Of a stretch of 28,097 bases of DNA, positions 7,444 to 14,179 are shown one piece after another; within the stretch, counting starts at the first letter, position 1; each line of letters starts with the position of its first letter. A program made the position numbers and the translations under genes. The notes beneath the pieces are model-generated. The model made no database searches. It was given only the letters and a program-made list of their open reading frames with translations, and had not been told where the DNA came from. The stretch is from a virus: positions 1-28,097 of IMG/VR virus record IMGVR_UViG_3300020450_000077; one strand, 5' to 3'.

Positions 7444-7468
7444 CTGAGTTGGGAGGAAAGTACCTGTT

Positions 7469-7506
7469 AAAAAATGGGGCGGTGAAAGGAATATAAAACC
7501 GCCCCA
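7469..7506 (-). terminator. second tandem minus-strand terminator
   Basis: The 9-bp stem TGGGGCGGT/ACCGCCCCA (7475-7483 and 7498-7506) has a 14-nt loop and is followed on the minus strand by six T. It comes first in the direction of transcription, with the GAAA-loop terminator as backup. Confidence 0.82.
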
Positions 7507-7553
7507 AGTACACAATAACCCACAGGTAAAAGGTTATTGGTGTTCATGTTAAA

Positions 7554-7757
7554 TTATTCTGGTAATAATCCAAGAATTTTTAAGACAGCATCTGCTAATT
7601 CCTTTCTGCCTTTTAATACACCTCTCAATACACTATTATCACATTCTTCAATATGATCTTCGTATTTACTGAACTGTTTGATCTCGTCTTCGCACAGTTC
7701 AATAATCTCACCTAGCTTAGATGTATCTTCGATAACCTCATCTTTTAATCTAGTCAT
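7554..7757 (-). CDS. small acidic helical hypothetical protein, 67 aa
   Basis: I do not recognise this protein. It is acidic, predicted helical from its composition (EVIEDTSKLGEIIELCEDEI), and ends in a hydrophobic LKILGLLPE. The ATG at 7757 has AAGGA about 7 nt upstream. It is the last gene before the two minus-strand terminators and lies 2 nt after the end of the 55-aa membrane peptide gene, so it shares that transcript. Confidence 0.7.
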   Translation of the reverse strand: MTRLKDEVIEDTSKLGEIIELCEDEIKQFSKYEDHIEECDNSVLRGVLKGRKELADAVLKILGLLPE

Positions 7758-7759
7758 AT

Positions 7760-7927
7760 CTAATCCTTTCTATCTAAAATATAACCAACGATAATTCCAA
7801 ATGTCGCTACTGACATAAGGGATGAATATGCGGATAATAATTCTTTGTCATTATCCGCAAGTGCGGATGTACTCAGTAAGCAGAGTACACCCATAAAAAT
7901 TGATGAACCTATGAATAAAATTCTCAT
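7760..7927 (-). CDS. small membrane or exported peptide, 55 aa
   Basis: The start at 7927 forms an ATGA overlap with the end of the 38-aa gene, so I prefer it to the longer frame from 7957. The N-terminus MRILFIGSSIFMGVLCLL followed by STSALADND looks like a signal peptide with an Ala-X-Ala cleavage site. A second hydrophobic stretch, VATFGIIVGYIL, lies near the C-terminus and is followed by DRKD. It could be an exported peptide anchored by its tail or a two-segment membrane peptide. Function is unknown; a holin or antiholin role is only a guess from size and topology. Confidence 0.65.
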   Translation of the reverse strand: MRILFIGSSIFMGVLCLLSTSALADNDKELLSAYSSLMSVATFGIIVGYILDRKD

Positions 7928-8040
7928 GGTGCGTACCATAAAACTACAAGTATCCATAAACCCACGATGCCACCTAAAAGAAGTGTAATTGATACCGCAT
8001 CAATAATTGTCTTTAATATTTCTAACCAATTGATCTTCAT
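7924..8040 (-). CDS. 38-aa single-pass membrane peptide
   Basis: This very short gene begins ATG at 8040, overlapping the stop of the 427-aa gene as ATGA, and ends in another ATGA overlap with the 55-aa gene. The peptide starts MKINWLEILKTIIDAV and continues with a strongly hydrophobic stretch, ITLLLGGIVGLWILVVLWYA, that would span a membrane once. The double start/stop overlap in a tightly packed operon is the main evidence that it is translated. Its role is unknown. Confidence 0.62.
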   Translation of the reverse strand: MKINWLEILKTIIDAVSITLLLGGIVGLWILVVLWYAP

Positions 8041-9320
8041 GACTTGACCTCCAACTCGTTAGCAATCCTAGTGACAAGCTTCTTATCTAAGTCTCTGTTA
8101 GCTTTACCTATGTCCTCATGAACTGCGTGAAGAACATCACCGCTTGGCAAAGTCTTAGCCATAAGAAAAAGGTTAGGTATCACATTAGGAGTAAACTCAT
8201 AACCTACAGGCATTCCATCTTTGTTAGTATACCCATTGGCTTCAGTTCTTTTAGTGAAAGCAAGGTCAACAAAGTCACCCTTGTATAATTTCTTGCCCTC
8301 TTTTTTGACCCAATCCAATTCAACATAAGAGTCTTTCTTTTCATCGTATCTTTTGTAAACACTTAGGCTCATAGGAAATAAATACCTGTTACCCATTTGC
8401 GATCTGACAAAAGGAAGACAACGTCTTTCCCACATAGGTGAGACCTGCAATGTCCAATCTTTTACTCCATCTGACTTAGTAGTCATTTGGGAGGTACGCT
8501 TCAAGAATGCTCTAGTAGAGTACTTGACCTTATCCTCTGGGTTCCAATAATACTTTTCGTTATAATGAGAAAAAGACATAGGCAATTCACGTTGCAGGTC
8601 TGAATTGTTTGTAGCATCCGCTAAGAGACCCTCAGACTTTCTCAACAAATGAACATACTTTGCACCACTCTCAGATTGTATGTAAGTGTCACATTGAACA
8701 TCTATATTTTCATATGCTTTAGGAAAGTTAGTTGATAACCCTCTATCAGCAGAATACTTGGCATCATATAAAAGACTATCAATTTTAGAAAAGTATGCGG
8801 TGTATCGCTCATCGTATCTAAGGTCTTTCAAAGAGTCTAACTGATGAACGAAACCCATAAGATTGTCTCCAACATTGTTACTAGAATATCCTTGAGAAAA
8901 GTCCTTAAAGTTTTGAGCAAAGACATAAGCTTGTCTAATATCTCCGCCTGCGGTGTTTGACTCTTTAATGTTTACTGATCGAGTACCATCTTTTCCGCCA
9001 TTACGATGATAGTAATAGGTTCGGTTCTTTTTATTTAAAACATCAGCAATAAAATCTTTTGGAATATCTAATGTTTCTCTCTGAAAATTTATACATTGTG
9101 CAAGCTTGATCTTAGCCATGTATTTTTTAACAGCAGTCTCTCTTTTCCTACCTGCTTTATTATCGCAGGTCTTCCAATACCATCTAGGTCTCTTGTTGTA
9201 GATATAGTCTTTAGCTTCCTGCTTAGTGTCAAATATCATTCCATCTGGCATAACCGTATAGGTATATTCTGGAGGTTCGCCTAAAGACGTAGCCTGCTTT
9301 ATGATTGTACGTTTTTCCAT
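8037..9320 (-). CDS. hypothetical protein of the MoxR/VWA cassette, 427 aa
   Basis: I do not recognise a fold or catalytic motif in this protein. It is soluble-looking and rich in Tyr, Lys and Asp, with no signal peptide, no membrane segment and no evident repeat. It begins MEKRTIIKQATSLGEPPEY, and AAAAGGAAT lies a proper distance upstream of the ATG. It is encoded 115 nt downstream of the VWA/metallopeptidase gene, with a palindrome copy and hairpins in that gap, so it may have its own control point. The context makes it a candidate substrate or partner of the AAA+/VWA pair. That is inference only. Confidence 0.78.
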   Translation of the reverse strand: MEKRTIIKQATSLGEPPEYTYTVMPDGMIFDTKQEAKDYIYNKRPRWYWKTCDNKAGRKRETAVKKYMAKIKLAQCINFQRETLDIPKDFIADVLNKKNRTYYYHRNGGKDGTRSVNIKESNTAGGDIRQAYVFAQNFKDFSQGYSSNNVGDNLMGFVHQLDSLKDLRYDERYTAYFSKIDSLLYDAKYSADRGLSTNFPKAYENIDVQCDTYIQSESGAKYVHLLRKSEGLLADATNNSDLQRELPMSFSHYNEKYYWNPEDKVKYSTRAFLKRTSQMTTKSDGVKDWTLQVSPMWERRCLPFVRSQMGNRYLFPMSLSVYKRYDEKKDSYVELDWVKKEGKKLYKGDFVDLAFTKRTEANGYTNKDGMPVGYEFTPNVIPNLFLMAKTLPSGDVLHAVHEDIGKANRDLDKKLVTRIANELEVKS

Positions 9321-9375
9321 TTTTGATTCCTTTTCTTAAATGGTGTTTCTCTAGGGCAACCCTAAAGAGAATACA

Positions 9376-9395
9376 AAAAGTACCATAGTATTTTT
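9376..9395. repeat. dispersed palindrome, copy 6, with flanking arms
   Basis: AAAAGTACCATAGTATTTTT has one consensus change (GTAT for GTAC). Outside it lie inverted arms GAGAAT at 9367-9372 and ATTCTC at 9398-9403, extending the dyad. It is 56 bp upstream of the 427-aa gene start. Confidence 0.85.
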
Positions 9396-9414
9396 GCATT
9401 CTCACAAAGGTTGC

Positions 9415-9431
9415 AGGGGGCAATGCCCCCT
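9415..9431. other. GC-rich hairpin after the VWA gene
   Basis: AGGGGGC-AAT-GCCCCCT forms a 7-bp GC-rich stem just past the stop of the minus-strand VWA gene. There is no T run on either side, so it is a weak terminator at best; it may stabilise or process the message. Confidence 0.5.
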
Positions 9432-9435
9432 ACAA

Positions 9436-10677
9436 TTAGTCATCGATAAATATTGTTGTGCCATAAGGTGGCAGGTAATAACTGCCAAGTTTTTCTTTAG
9501 ATTGGCAACATATCCAGATAATGTCACAAGGCTCATCAAACTGCGGTTCGTCACCGTAGTCACTGATCTCGCAGTCAGTAAAGATCACAAGCTTCTTGAA
9601 ATTAAAGTCCTGCCAATTCTCATCGATGTATTGAAAAGCAGGTCTAATTCTAGTACCGCCTGTACCATTGATCTTCAGAGAGTCTATCTCCTCACCCTTG
9701 TCAAACCGCTTGATACCATCAACGTCAACTCTGGATGTAAACGGTATGACAGTGATAGAGTCTGGCTTGATATCTTTAGATAGAGCATTCATTTCTGAAA
9801 ACCCTCTATCTCTTTGCTTCTTATCGACAGAAGCAGAGGTATCTTGAAGCACTCCGATATCACCGCATGACATACCCACGATTGTAGGTGTAATGGCATT
9901 CCAAGTAAGATGCTTTTTGTTAAGCTTCCTATATGTGTAGGTAGAGTCATTGTCACCGCCCTGCCATGCAAAGGTAAATGCTTCCTGCCATTCAACCTTA
10001 GACTCTTCAACTCTGTTTAGAACGTCTTGAATCTCTTGGTTGATTGCACCCACCTGCTTTGCTTTGATACCTGCTTGAACAATTTTTCTATCAATAGACT
10101 TGCTGAGTTTTTCCAACTGCTCTTGGTTCATCTCAGAGCCGTCTTCATTAGTAGGCTTCTCGATCTCACCGCCCCAAGGTTGTTGCGGTTCATCCTTAAC
10201 AGCATCCTTGTTTTGCTCAAGCACCGCATATATTTCTTCTGCGGTCATCTTCCTGCACTTGTCTCTATCAAGACCTAAGTCTCTCATTTCAACAAGACCG
10301 CCTTTAGGTAACTGTAACCGTAAGTCTGGTTTGCGAAACGATGCCATGCCAAAAACACGATCTCTCTGGTAGTCGTAGGTCTCTATCGTATTGTTGACCT
10401 TTAGGTCACAGGCAAAGTTCCATAACTTAGGGTCTCTGTTTCCCATGCGGATATGGTGCTTGTCTACTATGTGCATAATCTCATGCACAAGTACGGTTGC
10501 ATTTTCTATAACAGTTAAGGTCTCAACAAACGGCAGTGAATAGAAAATGTTTTTGCCATCAGTACACATTGTCTCAATGTCATTGCGTTCTGTTGGGTTG
10601 CCTGCAATCATCACTCCACCATAAAAGGTGAAGTGATTTGAAACGATTGACTTGGCTAATGCTATTTTATTTTCCAT
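9436..10677 (-). CDS. VWA-domain protein with HExxH metallopeptidase-like domain (DUF2201 type)
   Basis: The 413-aa protein has two parts. The N-terminal region carries HEIMH (residues 65-69), the zinc-binding HExxH motif, followed by WNFACDLKVNN, a pattern I associate with the DUF2201 N-terminal domain. After a Glu/Pro-rich linker comes a von Willebrand A domain with the MIDAS metal-site residues DTSAS (279-283), GGT (T342) and FTDCE (D368). Such proteins pair with MoxR AAA+ ATPases, and one is encoded immediately upstream, 8 nt away. The start has a good AGGAG site 5-7 nt upstream. The module may remodel a protein target or insert a metal. Whether the peptidase motif is active is unknown. 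Confidence 0.9.
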   Translation of the reverse strand: MENKIALAKSIVSNHFTFYGGVMIAGNPTERNDIETMCTDGKNIFYSLPFVETLTVIENATVLVHEIMHIVDKHHIRMGNRDPKLWNFACDLKVNNTIETYDYQRDRVFGMASFRKPDLRLQLPKGGLVEMRDLGLDRDKCRKMTAEEIYAVLEQNKDAVKDEPQQPWGGEIEKPTNEDGSEMNQEQLEKLSKSIDRKIVQAGIKAKQVGAINQEIQDVLNRVEESKVEWQEAFTFAWQGGDNDSTYTYRKLNKKHLTWNAITPTIVGMSCGDIGVLQDTSASVDKKQRDRGFSEMNALSKDIKPDSITVIPFTSRVDVDGIKRFDKGEEIDSLKINGTGGTRIRPAFQYIDENWQDFNFKKLVIFTDCEISDYGDEPQFDEPCDIIWICCQSKEKLGSYYLPPYGTTIFIDD

Positions 10678-10685
10678 GTTAACTC

Positions 10686-11786
10686 CTAAACATAAATATC
10701 ATTTAAATGTCCATCAGCGACTAACTGCTTGAAAGTATCTGATGATCGAACACCGCTACAAACTGCCATGCAATCCTGCACACAAACCTGCAATAGGTCT
10801 TTGTTATCTAATCGCACACAATATTCCGCAATAGCAGGGAACGTGTCTAATGTGCAACGTGCAGATAAAGAGCCTAACAATACGAATAGAATATCTGGTC
10901 TATCGCAGATAGGAGCATTAGCAGGTTCATCCAGAATAGCATCCAAGTTAGTTAACTCTGGAGCGGTCTGTACTACCTCTAGAAATGCCATGAAGCTGTT
11001 AGTCGTAGCTTCCCCTAGTGTACCAGATAGCAAAGCCTGTAAGCAGGTTAGATCGCCCTCAAGACCCATATCCAATATCGTGTTTGCTCGTTGCCATGCT
11101 CTAGGTGTAGAGGTTGAGTCCTGTGTAGGGTCTGAGTGACAAAAGACCGTAGGGTCTTCCTTACCTTTGAACCTCATGAAAGCAGGAATATAGGGAGACC
11201 ATCCGCTCTTAGTGGCATAGTCACAAAAGTCATCGATATCTGGTTCGACATAGATGAACGTAACCCTGTCCTTAATGTGTGTGGGAATACGATTAGTGCC
11301 TGCCTTATCTTTTAGGCGGTTACCTGCACACATAAAGAACCAACCGTCTGGAAGCTTGTATTCACCAACCATGCCATCATTCATGATCGGAGCAATAGCA
11401 TTCTGAGTGGGAACAGGTGCTTGCGGAAATTCATCACCGAATACCCAACCTATTTCCATGCCTGCGGTCTTCTTAGCAACAACCTCTAGATACCAATGAG
11501 ACTTTAAAACTTTTGTCTGATCGTTGGCTAAATCTGGCATTTGAATACCGTTAACCTCAGTTGGGTCTTTCTGTGCCAAAGGAACTTCAACCATACCCAT
11601 ATCCATATCGTTGTAAGGTTCTTGAACTGATTGCCTACCGCAGTCTGTCTTACCAATTCCCTGCATACCCATCAGCATAGGAACAATAGGTTTTGCTCCT
11701 GTACCTGCTTTCTGGTTTTCGTAATTAGAAATTAGGCAATGTCTCAATATCTTGCCTGCTTGTCTTATGTTAACTGTTTGTGTCAT
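10686..11786 (-). CDS. MoxR-type AAA+ ATPase
   Basis: This 366-aa AAA+ ATPase shows Walker A GMQGIGKT at residues 40-47, Walker B WVFGDE at 114-119 and sensor 1 CAGNR near 153-157. The segment between them (VPLAQKDPTEVNGIQMPD) matches the MoxR style of an ATPase that works with a VWA partner. The C-terminal third is Cys- and Leu-rich and helical. The ATG at 11786 has AAAGGA upstream. It is first in a two-gene block with the VWA/HExxH protein and is preceded by a palindrome copy inside an extended inverted repeat. MoxR/VWA pairs act as chaperone-like or chelatase-like machines; the phage target is unknown. Confidence 0.9.
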   Translation of the reverse strand: MTQTVNIRQAGKILRHCLISNYENQKAGTGAKPIVPMLMGMQGIGKTDCGRQSVQEPYNDMDMGMVEVPLAQKDPTEVNGIQMPDLANDQTKVLKSHWYLEVVAKKTAGMEIGWVFGDEFPQAPVPTQNAIAPIMNDGMVGEYKLPDGWFFMCAGNRLKDKAGTNRIPTHIKDRVTFIYVEPDIDDFCDYATKSGWSPYIPAFMRFKGKEDPTVFCHSDPTQDSTSTPRAWQRANTILDMGLEGDLTCLQALLSGTLGEATTNSFMAFLEVVQTAPELTNLDAILDEPANAPICDRPDILFVLLGSLSARCTLDTFPAIAEYCVRLDNKDLLQVCVQDCMAVCSGVRSSDTFKQLVADGHLNDIYV

Positions 11787-11809
11787 TTGTTATTCCTTTC
11801 AATATGACT

Positions 11810-11835
11810 TCATAAACTCACCATTAAGTTTATGA
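11810..11835. other. 9-bp hairpin in the MoxR leader
   Basis: TCATAAACT (11810-11818) and AGTTTATGA (11827-11835) form a perfect stem with an 8-nt loop, 24 bp upstream of the MoxR start. It may affect translation or stability of the leftward message. Confidence 0.55.
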
Positions 11836-11848
11836 GTAGGGAGTCTCG

Positions 11849-11868
11849 AAAAATACTATGGTACTTTT
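11849..11868. repeat. dispersed palindrome, copy 7, inside a 38-bp inverted repeat
   Basis: AAAAATACTATGGTACTTTT has one change (ATAC for GTAC). Perfect 7-bp arms GGAGTCT (11840-11846) and AGACTCC (11871-11877) flank it, making a long interrupted dyad. It lies between the 234-aa gene and the MoxR gene, 63 bp upstream of the MoxR start. Confidence 0.85.
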
Positions 11869-11890
11869 GAAGACTCCTAACTGATAAACT

Positions 11891-12595
11891 TTAGAATGAT
11901 ATCTTCTTTTGACCTGCAACATCAGAGACAGGTGCTAGAGCATCAGCAATTGCGGTAACCTTATTGTTAAGCTTCTTAACATCCGCTCCTGCTTTCTTAG
12001 CCTTAGACATTTTCTTTTTGGCTTGATCTTCAAAAGATTGTCTAGTCGCTATGGCTTCTTCTAGCCTGCTCTTTAGATCGAGGACAATATCCATTTCCTT
12101 ACCGCCCTTGTATTTAGTTCCGCACTTGGCAGGAACACCAACAACAGAGTCGATAACTTTCTGTACAAAGTCTCTGTTAGCTTCCTTGTTAGGGTTGCAT
12201 ATGTCCATTAACTTAGCTTCAGAAGTGATCTTGAACTGCTCCATAGTCTTAACGATATGGTCAACGCTAGTATCATTCTGACCTGCGAAAGCATCATTCT
12301 TGAGTACTAAGAATTGATGTAACCAACTAAGCTTTTCGGCTTTCTTCTTTTGTTGATTATCGTTTAAGCCTGCTTCCATAAGACCCTCTCTAATAGTCGC
12401 AAGATCATCAGATTTTAATTCTGTTTTCCTGCTTATGATCGATGAGGTTGAAAGCATAGTCGCATAGGTCTGGCAATTTGAAAGATTGATCTTTTCAGAG
12501 TTCTTCTTGTTGTTGCCTTTTAGTCTATTGATTGAAAGATCAAGAGACTTGATAGAGGATATAGCATCCTGTGTAAGATTGATTTTAGTGTTCAT
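11891..12595 (-). CDS. hypothetical helical protein, 234 aa, first in the MoxR/VWA cassette
   Basis: I do not recognise this protein. It is Lys/Ser/Asp-rich and mostly helical by composition, with a basic C-terminal region (KKKMSKAKKAGADVKKLNN) that could be a coiled coil or nucleic-acid contact. No membrane segment or catalytic motif is visible. AAGGAAC lies just upstream of the ATG at 12595. It is preceded by a leader of over 300 nt full of hairpins. The shared strand and order suggest it works with the AAA+/VWA pair, but a separate role is equally possible. Confidence 0.78.
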   Translation of the reverse strand: MNTKINLTQDAISSIKSLDLSINRLKGNNKKNSEKINLSNCQTYATMLSTSSIISRKTELKSDDLATIREGLMEAGLNDNQQKKKAEKLSWLHQFLVLKNDAFAGQNDTSVDHIVKTMEQFKITSEAKLMDICNPNKEANRDFVQKVIDSVVGVPAKCGTKYKGGKEMDIVLDLKSRLEEAIATRQSFEDQAKKKMSKAKKAGADVKKLNNKVTAIADALAPVSDVAGQKKISF

Positions 12596-12960
12596 GATTA
12601 AGTTCCTTTCATAAATGTTAACACTATAAACAAAGCAGGTTTATCCTGCTTTGATCACAGTGTTACCTGTGATGCACTGATAAAGATTTACGACTCAATA
12701 AGTATTCCAACTAACTATCCGAAGATATTGAGCTACCACCATTATTTTAGACTAGGTGTTTAGATCAGCTATGGTCTCCACGTTAAAGGTCTGGATATCG
12801 TCAGTACGTTTGCATCTAGGCTACAAGGGTCACAGGACTTGGTAGGCTTCCAGAATGCCCCTAAAGGGGCAGAGCGGATTCAACCCTTGTGCGTTCCACA
12901 TTGAACGTCACCTTATGTCTAATCTGAATTAATCCATGTGAACTCCTTTCTAAAAAATTA
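12596..12960 (-). promoter_or_regulatory. hairpin-rich untranslated leader, possible structured RNA
   Basis: The 624-bp gap 12596-13219 has no credible gene. In this half I see four stems: CAAAGCAGG/CCTGCTTTG at 12632-12654 (9 bp), ATCACAG/CTGTGAT at 12655-12674 (7 bp), TGCCCC/GGGGCA at 12856-12871 (6 bp) and a long-range ACAAGGGT/ACCCTTGT pair enclosing the last. A TATC/GATA stem with a tetraloop lies between. All could form in the transcript of the 234-aa gene. It may be a regulatory leader or a separate small RNA; I cannot match it to a known family. Confidence 0.5.
12929..12937 (-). other. two-codon minigene ATG-GAT-TAA
   Basis: On the minus strand a strong ribosome-binding site (AGAAAGGAG, then TTCAC) is followed by ATG GAT TAA. 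The spacing is ideal, yet the frame closes after two codons. This resembles the lambda bar minigenes (ATG ATA TAA). It may also be the remnant of a lost gene. Confidence 0.35.
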
Positions 12961-13062
12961 TAAGTAAAATTATATATGTAAGTACTTTTTCAACAATTAC
13001 AATAGTAGTACAAAAAAAATATTCAATAAAAGTAAACTTAATTATCTGATATCAAAGGGTTA

Positions 13063-13082
13063 AAAAGTACTATGGTATTTTT
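13063..13082. repeat. dispersed palindrome, copy 8
   Basis: AAAAGTACTATGGTATTTTT has one change (GTAT for GTAC). It lies about 70 bp upstream of the -35 of the late promoter and 138 bp before the terminase small subunit start. Confidence 0.87.
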
Positions 13083-13153
13083 CCCAGACGTAAATCTCAC
13101 CTATTGCAACGGGAACGCCTGTGAGGGCTTGTAAGTGTGTCAGGTATATTGGG

Positions 13154-13183
13154 TTGAAAAATGTATCAATGCCCTGTTATAAC
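13154..13183 (+). promoter_or_regulatory. sigma70-like promoter for the late operon
   Basis: TTGAAA at 13154-13159 and TATAAC at 13178-13183 are separated by 18 bp, a good match to the vegetative consensus. The gene that follows is the terminase small subunit at 13220. GAGAGG and GGAG-like sites lie between. Confidence 0.6.
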
Positions 13184-13219
13184 TAATTCTGAGAGGTCAA
13201 TTTTTTTGGAGTTATTAAA

Positions 13220-13714
13220 ATGGCAGGAAAGAAACCGCCCAAGTTAACATTAGTGAAAGGTCAGGAAAAAGGAAAAGACCGCCCCTTAACTGCGAAGCAG
13301 GCTAGCTTCTGCGAAAGTATAGTAGGCATTAATGAGGATGAACCCTTAACGATAGTGGACAGTTACCGTAAGCATTACTCCACTGACAATATGTCGTTAA
13401 ATGCTCAGTATGTAGAGAGTAGTAGGTTATTTAATCACCCTATGATTTCCCTAAGAATCGAACACCTCAGAACTGAGCAGGAGAAAAGAAACATTGCACG
13501 AAACCAGTCGAGAAAGGAGAGGGTAATATTTAATCTGGAGTCACTTGCCTATGATAAAACTAATACAGGACATACAAGAGTTAAGAGTCTGGAACTGTTA
13601 GGACGTATGGCAGGAGTCGATCTGTTCAGAGATAACCATGTGATAGAAGATAATAGGAATGCACAGGATATTAAGGCTGAACTAGAGAAGAAGCTAAAAT
13701 CTCTATTATCTTGA
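13220..13714 (+). CDS. terS: terminase small subunit
   Basis: The 164-aa protein fits the small terminase subunit that recognises the packaging site and loads DNA on the large subunit. The N-terminus has LTAKQASFCESIV and an IVDSYRKHYS helix, the usual start of these helix-turn-helix proteins. The second half, RVIFNLESLAYDK then RVKSLELLGRMAGVDLF, is a pattern I know from small terminases of marine phages. The ATG at 13220 follows GGAGTT. The large subunit is encoded 1.6 kb downstream, separated by small genes, an unusual gap. The assignment is from sequence pattern and position. Confidence 0.82.
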   Translation: MAGKKPPKLTLVKGQEKGKDRPLTAKQASFCESIVGINEDEPLTIVDSYRKHYSTDNMSLNAQYVESSRLFNHPMISLRIEHLRTEQEKRNIARNQSRKERVIFNLESLAYDKTNTGHTRVKSLELLGRMAGVDLFRDNHVIEDNRNAQDIKAELEKKLKSLLS

Positions 13715-13735
13715 CCCCACCTACCCCCACCCCCC
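13715..13735. other. C-rich tract right after terS
   Basis: Immediately after the terS stop codon the plus strand has runs of 4, 2, 5 and 6 C separated by single A or TA. The minus strand could form a G-quadruplex if the longest run is split in two. In a genome near 40% G+C this stands out. Confidence 0.55.
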
Positions 13736-13792
13736 ATGATAACAGCGTTGCGTTGGTCATGACTATATATAGTAATCCACACAAATAATTCT

Positions 13793-13945
13793 ATGGAATT
13801 TCTATCAAGGTTCAAAGTGGGTGAATGGATGTGGTTTAGCGTTATATTCTCTTATGTGATGGAGAGGCTTATAGAAGGCGATATAGAGGGTCTAATGGTT
13901 TGGTGGTACTTTGTGTTATATCTGGGTTCTATGTCCTCTGAGTGA
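13793..13945 (+). CDS. 50-aa membrane peptide
   Basis: This short open frame starts MEFLSRFKVGEWMWFSVIF and has two hydrophobic, aromatic-rich stretches (WMWFSVIFSYVM and LMVWWYFVLYLGSM) separated by the charged ERLIEGDIEG. That hairpin-like layout would suit a very small membrane protein. It has no strong ribosome-binding site, so the start is uncertain. It ends 3 nt from the stop of the oppositely oriented 76-aa gene, making a tail-to-tail pair. A lysis role is possible but unproven. Confidence 0.5.
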   Translation: MEFLSRFKVGEWMWFSVIFSYVMERLIEGDIEGLMVWWYFVLYLGSMSSE

Positions 13946-13948
13946 GGC

Positions 13949-14179
13949 TTATTTCTTCGCTATCAGACTATCTAGCTTTTGTTCCAGTCTCACTAAGTGT
14001 TCGACTACCCTGTCAATGTCATCTTTATGGTCATTCTTATGAACATATTGTTCTCTGGTTTTATTAAGAAGTATCTGAACTCTTTTGAGTTCATCATTTT
14101 GAGATTTGATATACCATGCTAGTGGTGCTACTATGACCGTGAGAATGATATTCCAGATGGTTGAGAGTTCTAAGATCAT
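13949..14179 (-). CDS. small membrane protein with coiled-coil tail, 76 aa
   Basis: An N-terminal membrane segment (LSTIWNIILTVIVAPLAWYI) is followed by a charged, heptad-like helix (NDELKRVQILLNKTREQY, then HLVRLEQKLDSLIAKK). This architecture occurs in XhlA-like, holin-accessory and spanin-like phage proteins and in many unnamed marine phage proteins. It is the only minus-strand gene inside the late region and has its own AT-rich upstream region, so it may be separately expressed, like a moron gene. The family is not certain. Confidence 0.7.
   Translation of the reverse strand: MILELSTIWNIILTVIVAPLAWYIKSQNDELKRVQILLNKTREQYVHKNDHKDDIDRVVEHLVRLEQKLDSLIAKK

Larger units (their letters stand above)
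7112..7553. other. convergent intergenic region, no gene
   Basis: This 442-bp gap lies between the rightward primase operon and the leftward MoxR/VWA cassette. It holds a plus-strand terminator, a dispersed palindrome and two minus-strand terminators (listed separately), plus a further 7-bp hairpin, AATAACC/GGTTATT, at 7514-7538. A 74-codon minus-strand open frame (7289-7513) runs across these hairpins and is rejected as a gene. The first 150 bp show nothing I can name. Confidence 0.75.

Noticed and set aside
7289-7513. Minus-strand open frame of 74 codons
   Set aside because: It runs through two terminators and a palindrome, has no ribosome-binding site and its composition follows the hairpins.
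9394-9783. Plus-strand open frame opposite the VWA gene
   Set aside because: The minus strand encodes clear VWA motifs here and this frame has no motif or ribosome-binding site.
12826-12892. tRNA-like fold, with an 8-bp ACAAGGGT/ACCCTTGT end pair and a TTGGTAGG string like a D-loop
   Set aside because: No T-arm pairs, the central hairpin cannot give a 7-nt anticodon loop with a 5-bp stem, and the D-stem does not pair.
12971-12990. Possible eleventh palindrome copy ending AAGTACTTTTT
   Set aside because: Only one half-site matches; the other half is plain AT-rich sequence.
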